Positions 15,173 to 20,646 of a stretch of DNA of 20,646 nucleotides are shown piece after piece. Position 1 is the first letter of the stretch, and the number at the start of each line of letters is the position of its first letter. The notes under the pieces are model-generated. The model made no database searches, had not been told where the DNA came from, and was given only the letters and a program-made list of their open reading frames with translations. The position numbers and the translations under genes were made by a program. Origin of the DNA: Candidatus Eiseniibacteriota bacterium (lineage in GTDB: Bacteria; Eisenbacteria; RBG-16-71-46); assembly GCA_023249815.1 (NCBI GenBank), contig JAHFBX010000014.1, forward strand, positions 1 through 20,646, given 5' to 3'.

Positions 15173-17043
15173 GGCAGCGCCACCCGAGGCTCGGCGTGCG
15201 ACGCACCGGCGGGCGTGTACTCCGGGACCACGCGACGAAGCGCGTCACGGATGGCGTCGGGCTCGCCTGTCTCGGCGACCTGCTCCAGTTCGGCGACATC
15301 CACGCGGAGCTCCATCTCGTCCTCGGGTGCCAGGTCCCAGGTGAGAATGCGGTCGCGCCGGGTCATGCGCGCGTGCTCGTCCTTCGAATGCAGTTCCTCG
15401 TGGAGCTTCTCCCCCGGGCGGAGCCCGGTGAATACGACCGCCACATCCTCGCCCTCGCGGAGCCCGGCGAGCCGGATGAGCTGGCGGGCGATGTCCAGGA
15501 CGCGCAACGGTTCGCCCATGTCGAGCAGGAACACTTCGCCGCCGCGACCGATCGCGCCGGCCTGGAGCACGAGGCGCACGGCCTCGCGCACGGTCATGAA
15601 GTACCGAGTCGCATCGGGGTGTGTCACGGTGAGCGGACCGCCGCGCTCGAGTTGGCGCTGGAACAACGGTACCACCGAGCCTTCGCTCCCGAGCACATTG
15701 CCGAAGCGCACGGCGCAGAAGACTCCGCGGCCGCGGCGCGAAGCGGCCTGCACGAGCCGCTCGCACACGCGCTTCGAAGCACCCATCACGCTGCTCGGCC
15801 GCACGGCCTTGTCGGTGGACACGAGCACGAAGTGCGCGATGCCGTGGCGCTCCGCCGCGTCCACGAGGAGCCGGGTGCCGACGACATTGTTGAGCACCGC
15901 CTCGCGCGGCGCGTCTTCGAGCAGCGGCACGTGCTTGTGCGCGGCCGCATGCAACACGACCTCGGGGCGATGGCGCGCGAGCATGGCTTCGACGCCGGCG
16001 GCATCGCGCAGATCGGCGATGACGGCATGCAGCGGGAACGACGGCGTGACGTCCGCGAGTTCGCGCTGGATGAAGTAGAGACCGTTCTCGGCACGGTCCA
16101 TGAGCACGAGTGCGGCTGGCGCGAAGCGCGCCACCTGGCGCGCGAGCTCCGCGCCGATCGAACCCGCCGCGCCGGTCACGAGCACGCGCCGCCCGCGCAG
16201 GAACGCGCCCACGTCGGGGTCCACGTCTTGCAGAGGCGTGCGGCCGAGCAGGTCCTCGAGGCGGACGTCGCGCACGCGCCCCAATGTCACGCGCGCGCCC
16301 GGCGGCAGCTCCGACATCGCCGGTACCGTGCGCAGCCGCACGCCGGCGGCTTCGCACGCGGTCGCCGCGGCGCGAACCGCGCGGCCGGGCAGCTCAGGGC
16401 TCGCGACCACGGCGACCGCGGGCGAGCGCTCGGCGAGCACGCGCGGCAGGTCGTCGAGCGTCCCGAATACGCGCAGGCCCTCGACCCGGCGGCCAGTCAG
16501 CCTGGGATCGGGATCCACGAACCCGATCGGCGCCAGCGACTCGTCGCCGGAGCGCTTGCGGCGCATCTCCTGGACGAGCGACACGGCCGCGTGGTCGGCG
16601 CCGATCACGAGCGTGGCCAGCTCGCGCGCCCCGCTCCCGCCGAGCACGCGCTCGCGCCACAGCCGCCACGCGAGGCGCGCGGAGCCCATGAGCACGAGTT
16701 CCCAGAGCCACACGCCCGCAGCCAGCGAGAGCGAGAGCGAGGCCGCGCCGAGGACGCGCGCGGCGAGCGCGAATGCGAGACTGGAGAGTGTGACGCCGCG
16801 CGCGACCTGGAACACCGTGGCGGTGCCCGCATAGCGCCACAGCCCGTGGTAGAGCCCGACGCTCCAGAACGCGAGCAACGACAGGGCGCTCCACACCGGC
16901 GCGAGGCGCGCCCAGTCCGAGAGCGCCGCGGCCGGCACACGTCCGTCGTGCGTGAGGAGCAGCGCCAGCCCCACGGCCGAATGCAAGAGCCCGAGATAAC
17001 CCGCGGTGAGGATGATCGTCCGCGGGGCCTTGCGGAGGTTCAC
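15169..17043 (-). CDS. Membrane nucleotide-sugar 4,6-dehydratase (WbpM/PglF/CapD type)
   Basis: 624 aa. About four transmembrane helices (10-32, 48-66, 80-100, 105-125) lead into a FlaA1-like nucleotide-binding region (about 140-270), then an extended SDR domain with NAD motif VLVTGAAGSIG (287-297). The active site reads STDKAVRPSSVMGASKR (409-425). Met replaces the usual catalytic Tyr, as is normal in this subfamily. FTGLRPGEKLHEEL (538-551) is another family signature. Members make 4-keto-6-deoxy UDP-HexNAc for O-antigen, capsule or glycan synthesis at the inner membrane. The start is GTG 17043, with CGGAG about 6 nt upstream. It heads the prsK-prsR unit, suggesting co-expression of a surface-glycan enzyme with its regulators. 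Confidence 0.92.
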   Translation of the reverse strand: MNLRKAPRTIILTAGYLGLLHSAVGLALLLTHDGRVPAAALSDWARLAPVWSALSLLAFWSVGLYHGLWRYAGTATVFQVARGVTLSSLAFALAARVLGAASLSLSLAAGVWLWELVLMGSARLAWRLWRERVLGGSGARELATLVIGADHAAVSLVQEMRRKRSGDESLAPIGFVDPDPRLTGRRVEGLRVFGTLDDLPRVLAERSPAVAVVASPELPGRAVRAAATACEAAGVRLRTVPAMSELPPGARVTLGRVRDVRLEDLLGRTPLQDVDPDVGAFLRGRRVLVTGAAGSIGAELARQVARFAPAALVLMDRAENGLYFIQRELADVTPSFPLHAVIADLRDAAGVEAMLARHRPEVVLHAAAHKHVPLLEDAPREAVLNNVVGTRLLVDAAERHGIAHFVLVSTDKAVRPSSVMGASKRVCERLVQAASRRGRGVFCAVRFGNVLGSEGSVVPLFQRQLERGGPLTVTHPDATRYFMTVREAVRLVLQAGAIGRGGEVFLLDMGEPLRVLDIARQLIRLAGLREGEDVAVVFTGLRPGEKLHEELHSKDEHARMTRRDRILTWDLAPEDEMELRVDVAELEQVAETGEPDAIRDALRRVVPEYTPAGASHAEPRVALP

Positions 17044-17063
17044 GCGGACTCCGCGTGCGCGCT

Positions 17064-17082
17064 GCGGGGTCGCATCCCCCGC
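17064..17082 (-). terminator. Hairpin between tRNA-Glu and the dehydratase gene
   Basis: GCGGGG (17064-17069) and CCCCGC (17077-17082) form a 6-bp stem with a 7-nt loop, beginning 6 nt past the tRNA-Glu 3' end. There is no U-tract. It may end the tRNA transcript or merely help processing. No separate promoter for the dehydratase gene is visible, so read-through is possible. Confidence 0.35.
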
Positions 17083-17087
17083 GAAGA

Positions 17088-17163
17088 TGGTAGCGCTACG
17101 GGGATTCGAACCCCGGTTTGATGGCTGAGAACCACCCGTCCTGGACCCCTAGACGATAGCGCC
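17088..17163 (-). tRNA. tRNA-Glu (anticodon CUC)
   Basis: The 76-nt gene folds as a cloverleaf. The acceptor GGCGCTA pairs with TAGCGCT (first pair G-U). The D arm reads GTCTAGGGGTCCAGGAC, very close to other tRNA-Glu. The anticodon stem GGTGG/CCATC holds loop TTCTCAG with anticodon CTC. The T arm is CGGGG-TTCGAAT-CCCCG, the discriminator is A, and CCA is encoded. It lies 13 nt downstream of tRNA-Gln, probably on the same transcript. Confidence 0.97.
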
Positions 17164-17176
17164 ACAAGGAGAAGAC

Positions 17177-17250
17177 TGGCTGCCCGGCAAGGATTCGAAC
17201 CTCGACTAACAGGGCCAGAACCTGTCGTGCTACCGTTACACTACCGGGCA
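17177..17250 (-). tRNA. tRNA-Gln (anticodon CUG)
   Basis: The 74-nt gene has acceptor TGCCCGG/CCGGGCA, anticodon stem ACAGG/CCTGT with loop TTCTGGC (anticodon CTG), T arm CGAGG-TTCGAAT-CCTTG, discriminator G and encoded CCA. It is the first tRNA after the promoter at 17264-17292 and follows gltX. In bacteria lacking GlnRS this tRNA is first charged with Glu by GluRS and then amidated. Confidence 0.97.
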
Positions 17251-17263
17251 GTCGAGGCCGGGC

Positions 17264-17292
17264 AATCTAGACGCTCGCCCGCCGTTCCGCAA
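17264..17292 (-). promoter_or_regulatory. Promoter of the tRNA-Gln/tRNA-Glu pair
   Basis: TTGCGG (17287-17292), exactly 17 bp, then TAGATT (17264-17269) on the minus strand. The start would be near 17257, about 7 nt before mature tRNA-Gln. It lies in the short gap after the gltX stop, so the tRNAs can be made independently of gltX. Confidence 0.5.
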
Positions 17293-17318
17293 GTGGTTCC
17301 GGGCTTGTCCAACCCCGC

Positions 17319-18800
17319 TCAAACCCTTGCAGCCAGCGGGGATTCCGCCCGCCAGCGAACCGCCGCCGCCTCGAGGCGAGCGACCACGGTGTCGCGCCCC
17401 AGGAGCCACATCACCTCGAAGATGCCGGGCGCCGCCTTGCGGCCCGTGAGCGCGACGCGCGCCGGCGCGATGACCTCCCCCGGCTTCACGCCGAGTTCGT
17501 TCGCGAGCGAGCGCGTGCCGGCCTCGAGCGCTTCGAGCGACCACTCGCGCGTCTCACGCACGCGGACGGCGAGCGCCTGGAGGCGCTCGGCGGCGCCCGC
17601 TCGCCCGAGCAGTTCGGCCCAGGCCTCGGACTCCATCGGCGGCGGATCCTCGAGCACGAACGCGCCAACCTCCAGGGCGTCGGCGAGCGTGCGAATGCGA
17701 TCGCCGAGCGCGCGCACGAATGCCGTGCACCAGTCCGGGCCGCGCTCGGCGAGCCGGTGGCCCCGGGTGGACAGGAACGCCATGACCCGTGCGACTCGAT
17801 CGGCCTCGTCGAGACGCTTCAAGTGCTGTGCGTTCACCCATGCCAACTTCTGCGTGTCGAACACCGCCGGATTCGGGTTCACGCGTTCCAGCGCGAACAC
17901 CTTCTCCAGCTCGGCGAGCGTGAAGATCTCCGTCTGGCCGTCCAGCGCCCAGCCGAGCAGCGCCAGGAAGTTCACCATGCCTTCGGGAATGATGCCCTGA
18001 TCGCCGAATGCCTCGACACTCGTGGCGCCATGCCGCTTGGAGAGCCGCTTGCCATCGGGCCCGAGGATCATGCTGGCGTGCGCGAAGACCGGAGGTGAGG
18101 CCGCCATCGCCTCGTAGAGGAGGATCTGGCGCGGCGTGTTCGAGATGTGGTCGTCGCCGCGAATGACGTGCGAGATGCGCATCTCGAGGTCGTCCACGAC
18201 GCAGGCGAAGTTGTAGGTGGGCAGCCCGTCCGCGCGCAGCAGCACGAAGTCGTCCAGCACGTCGCTTCGGAACGCGACGCGGCCGCGGACCACGTCGTCC
18301 CACGCCACCTCCTGGGACTCCTCCGGCAGCGCGAAACGCAGCGCGGGCCGAAGCCCCAGGGCCGCGCGCGCGGCGCGTTCCGCGGGCGACAGCGTGCGGC
18401 AGCGTCGGTCGTAGCGCGGGTCCTCGCCGCGCGCGAGTTGTTGTTCGCGCCGCGCCTCGAGCTCTTCCGGTGTGCAGAAGCACGGGTAGGCACGACCCTG
18501 CGCCGAGAGCTGCTCGGCGACTCGCGCATAGCGCGTGTGACGCTGAGCCTGGAAGTACGGACCGTGTTCGCCGCCCACGCCGGGGCCCTCGTCCCAGCTG
18601 AGACCGAGCCAGCGGAGCCCGTTCAAGATGGCCTGCACCGAGGCTTCCGTGGAGCGCTCGGCGTCGGTGTCCTCGATGCGCAGCACGAACGTGCCACCCC
18701 GCGAGCGCGCGAACAGGTAGTTGTAGAGCGCGGTGCGCGCACCGCCGACGTGGAGGAAGCCGGTGGGACTCGGCGCGAATCGGACGCGGACGGATGTCAT
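17319..18800 (-). CDS. gltX: Glutamyl-tRNA synthetase
   Basis: This 493-aa class Ic synthetase carries FAPSPTGFLHVGGART with the HIGH-type motif HVGG (17-20), LRIEDTDAERS, a zinc-like cluster CFC (107-109) with YDRRC (130-134), DGLPTYNFACVVDD, IRGDDHISNTPRQ and KRLSKRHG (251-258, the KMSKS loop). Length is usual for bacterial GluRS, with an all-helical anticodon-binding C-terminus. ATG 18800 has GAGGAG 5-6 nt upstream. It lies directly upstream of tRNA-Gln and tRNA-Glu. Whether the enzyme is discriminating or also charges tRNA-Gln cannot be decided without aligning the anticodon-binding residues. Expression probably comes from the promoter at 18890-18917. Confidence 0.97.
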   Translation of the reverse strand: MTSVRVRFAPSPTGFLHVGGARTALYNYLFARSRGGTFVLRIEDTDAERSTEASVQAILNGLRWLGLSWDEGPGVGGEHGPYFQAQRHTRYARVAEQLSAQGRAYPCFCTPEELEARREQQLARGEDPRYDRRCRTLSPAERAARAALGLRPALRFALPEESQEVAWDDVVRGRVAFRSDVLDDFVLLRADGLPTYNFACVVDDLEMRISHVIRGDDHISNTPRQILLYEAMAASPPVFAHASMILGPDGKRLSKRHGATSVEAFGDQGIIPEGMVNFLALLGWALDGQTEIFTLAELEKVFALERVNPNPAVFDTQKLAWVNAQHLKRLDEADRVARVMAFLSTRGHRLAERGPDWCTAFVRALGDRIRTLADALEVGAFVLEDPPPMESEAWAELLGRAGAAERLQALAVRVRETREWSLEALEAGTRSLANELGVKPGEVIAPARVALTGRKAAPGIFEVMWLLGRDTVVARLEAAAVRWRAESPLAARV

Positions 18801-18841
18801 TGAGCTCCTCGTGACCCCGCCTCGGGATCGAGCCCCGTGTC

Positions 18842-18859
18842 ACCCGCCCCGGGGCGGGT
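18842..18859. promoter_or_regulatory. 18-bp perfect palindrome in the gltX leader
   Basis: ACCCGCCCCGGGGCGGGT reads the same on both strands with no spacer. It lies about 25-40 nt downstream of the predicted gltX start site and 42 nt before the start codon. It could be a dimeric repressor site or, in RNA, a small hairpin. No regulator is known for it. Confidence 0.5.
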
Positions 18860-18889
18860 ACCACGGTCGGCAGCTCGGGGCGCGCGACC

Positions 18890-18917
18890 CTTACACGCCG
18901 CCGCCGCGCAGGGTCAA
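18890..18917 (-). promoter_or_regulatory. Promoter of gltX
   Basis: On the minus strand TTGACC (18912-18917, five of six matches) is followed after 16 bp by TGTAAG (18890-18895, four of six). The predicted start is near 18883, giving a leader of about 83 nt. Confidence 0.5.
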
Positions 18918-18938
18918 GTGCCGCCACCGCCGCGAATG

Positions 18939-18974
18939 CGAACGGGCGGGCCTCTCGAGTGGCCCGCCCGTTCG
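18939..18974 (-). terminator. Terminator hairpin after the FG-GAP protein gene
   Basis: A perfect 14-bp stem joins 18939-18952 with 18961-18974 around loop TCTCGAGT, starting 15 nt after the stop codon. No U-tract follows. Position right behind a stop codon and ahead of the gltX promoter supports a terminator. Confidence 0.75.
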
Positions 18975-18989
18975 TGCCTGCGTCGCGGG

Positions 18990-20646
18990 TTACTGAAGCA
19001 CGACCAGCTTGTGCGTCACCCTGCGGGCCCCGAGCGAGAGCCGCGCGAAATACACGCCGCCGTCCACCGGGCGTCCCGACGCGTCGCGAAGATCCCAGCG
19101 CACGGAGAACCTGCCGGCCGCGGCCACGCCCGTGTCCACGAGCTTCACGCGACGACCGGACAGGTCGAAGACGTCGAGCTCGTAGCGTCCACCCGCGAGT
19201 TTTGCGGGCACTGCGAATTCGAACCGAGCGCCGTCGCGCGCCGCATGTGTCGGGTTCGGGGACGGCGCCGCGAACTCGAGATCCGCCACGGTTGCGCCCG
19301 AACCTTCGGGCCCATCCCCCACGCCCACGAACAGCGGCGCGCTCGCGAAGCCCGTGCGGCGGGCGTCGTGGTGAAACTGAGGCCACGGCGGCGTGCCGTT
19401 TGGCTGGAACGTGAAGTCGTAGTCCCACACGTAGACGTTCTTGTCCCAGCCCGCGAGCACGATCTCGGTCTTGCCGTCCCTGTCCACGTCCGCGAGCGCG
19501 GGCGTGCCGCGGACCTCGCCCGCGAGCTGGATCGGGAAGCCGGGCAACACCGTGGCGGTGGCACCGGAGAGCGCCGTCAACTGGCCCTCCTCGCCGCCGC
19601 AGACGATGTCGTTGAACCCGTCACCGTTGATGTCGGCCACGACGGGGCTCGACTCGGACGCGCCACTCGTATGCGTCGTGTAGCGCACGTTGCTCCATGG
19701 GATGATGATCGAGGCGTTGCGATTGTACACGTACACCCCGCCATTCGTGGCCAGGTGCACGATGTCGAGGAAGCCGTCGTTGTTCATGTCGGCGAGCGCC
19801 GGCGACGGCGCGCGGCTCGAGCCGCCGCAGCGCGCCCACACGGGCCACCCGGCGCGGCGCGTGCCGTTGGAGTTCACGACGTAAACCGAGTCGGCCAGCG
19901 TCGTGAACACGATCTCCGGCGACGTCTCGCCGGGGCCGTCGAGGTAGCCGATCGCGACGGACGAGGTGATGGCGCTCGAGGTGGTGGCGCTCGTGGTCAC
20001 GAACGGGAATCCCGGCACGTTCGAGCCGTCCGGGTTCCACACGTAGACACTGCCGTCAATGCAGCCGAAGACGATCTCCGGCAGGCCGTCGTTGTCGATA
20101 TCCGCCGCGCCCGGGGTGCCGATGTTGAAGCTCGCCGGCAACAGCTTGAACACGCCGCGCGTGGTGGGATTCGAGTCGCCATCCATCCACTCCAGACCGT
20201 TCTCGCGCATGACGTGGAACCGGTTCCCGTTGTTCGGGAACGCGATCTCCATGTGGCCGTCGGCGTCGAGGTCGGTGATCAGGGCCGATCCCCAGATCGC
20301 GTCGTTCGTGTAGAGCGGGAAGCCCGGCCGCAGCTGGCCCTGGCCGTTCCAGACGTAGACGGCCATGCTGTCCCACGACGGCGCGATGAACGACATGCCC
20401 TCGGCAGGCCCGAGCACCGACATGGACGGGCCGGCAGCAAAGTAGCCGCCGCGGGAGGAGAAGTCGCCGAGCGTCGAGCCCTGGCCGTCGGCGTCCACGG
20501 GTGCGGAGCCATCGGCATTGAGCACGTACATCACGTCGGACCCGGCCGCGATGGACGCCGTCGTCGGGGTGAACGCGAACTCCACGGCCACCGAGGACGG
20601 CGTAGTGCCGCCGGTGGGCACCGGGCAGATGGCCTGGTGCGGCGGG
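18990..20646 (-). CDS. Secreted FG-GAP/VCBS-repeat protein with sorting domain, 5' end outside window
   Basis: 551 residues are visible. The frame continues past the first internal GTG (20621) to the right edge with plausible sequence (PPHQAICPVPTGG), so the N-terminus lies outside. About six repeats carry calcium-binding FG-GAP motifs: DLDADGHMEIAF, DIDNDGLPEIVF, DMNNDGFLDIV, DINGDGFNDIV, DVDRDGKTEIV and a divergent one with GETSPEIVF. They alternate with VYVWNPDG and PGFP blade motifs, predicting a beta-propeller. The last roughly 85 residues (PSPNPTH, VFDLSGRRVKLVD, GGVYFARL, KLVVLQ) form a FlgD/Por-like C-terminal sorting module like that of the M6 protease. Adhesion or structural roles are possible. 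The missing N-terminus may hold a catalytic domain. A terminator hairpin follows the TAA stop. Confidence 0.88.
   Translation of the reverse strand, partial: PPHQAICPVPTGGTTPSSVAVEFAFTPTTASIAAGSDVMYVLNADGSAPVDADGQGSTLGDFSSRGGYFAAGPSMSVLGPAEGMSFIAPSWDSMAVYVWNGQGQLRPGFPLYTNDAIWGSALITDLDADGHMEIAFPNNGNRFHVMRENGLEWMDGDSNPTTRGVFKLLPASFNIGTPGAADIDNDGLPEIVFGCIDGSVYVWNPDGSNVPGFPFVTTSATTSSAITSSVAIGYLDGPGETSPEIVFTTLADSVYVVNSNGTRRAGWPVWARCGGSSRAPSPALADMNNDGFLDIVHLATNGGVYVYNRNASIIIPWSNVRYTTHTSGASESSPVVADINGDGFNDIVCGGEEGQLTALSGATATVLPGFPIQLAGEVRGTPALADVDRDGKTEIVLAGWDKNVYVWDYDFTFQPNGTPPWPQFHHDARRTGFASAPLFVGVGDGPEGSGATVADLEFAAPSPNPTHAARDGARFEFAVPAKLAGGRYELDVFDLSGRRVKLVDTGVAAAGRFSVRWDLRDASGRPVDGGVYFARLSLGARRVTHKLVVLQ

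Noticed and set aside
1..20646. CRISPR array, insertion sequence, prophage or integrase
   Set aside because: No spaced direct repeats, transposase or recombinase motifs, or terminal inverted repeats were seen on either strand.

Overview
This is a very GC-rich, densely coded bacterial window of about 20.6 kb. It probably comes from a diderm lineage of the FCB group or a neighbouring phylum such as Eisenbacteria or Gemmatimonadota. That placement is inference. It rests on a signal-peptide outer-membrane barrel protein, a GWxTD-domain protein, two secreted proteins with FlgD/Por-like C-terminal sorting modules, and a PrsK/PrsR two-component pair. No rRNA or other phylogenetic marker is present.

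Layout. (1) 1-3270, minus strand: GWxTD exported protein, then a cytoplasmic-looking SH3-NlpC/P60 murein-peptide hydrolase joined by an ATGA overlap, then a barrel-protein gene running off the left edge behind its own strong promoter and a roughly 225-nt leader. (2) 3381-7357, plus strand, divergent: a large M6-family (immune inhibitor A-like) metalloprotease, then an M23 (LytM) peptidase overlapping it by CTGA. (3) 7407-10576: a complete T-box riboswitch with an AUC specifier, followed by ileS. (4) 10573-11232, minus: a deoxynucleoside kinase convergent with ileS, the two stop codons sharing one CTAG. (5) 11586-17043, minus: a membrane nucleotide-sugar dehydratase (WbpM/PglF/CapD type), PrsK histidine kinase and PrsR sigma-54 regulator, overlapping at every junction. 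(6) 17088-18800, minus: tRNA-Glu(CUC), tRNA-Gln(CUG) and gltX, each with visible control elements. (7) 18990 to the right edge: the 3' part of an FG-GAP/VCBS-repeat secreted protein.

How the parts fit. Regions 1, 2 and 7 encode cell-envelope and secreted proteins. Regions 3 and 6 supply aminoacyl-tRNAs for Ile, Glu and Gln. Region 5 looks like a surface-polysaccharide enzyme co-expressed with the regulator pair that, in exosortase/PEP-CTERM bacteria, controls exopolysaccharide and sorting genes. The strongest regulatory finding is the ileS T-box. It has Stem I, Stem II, Stem III, an antiterminator with a seven-base T-box bulge, and a competing 16-bp hairpin. It is unusual in lacking a U-tract and in having C where tRNA-Ile would predict U.
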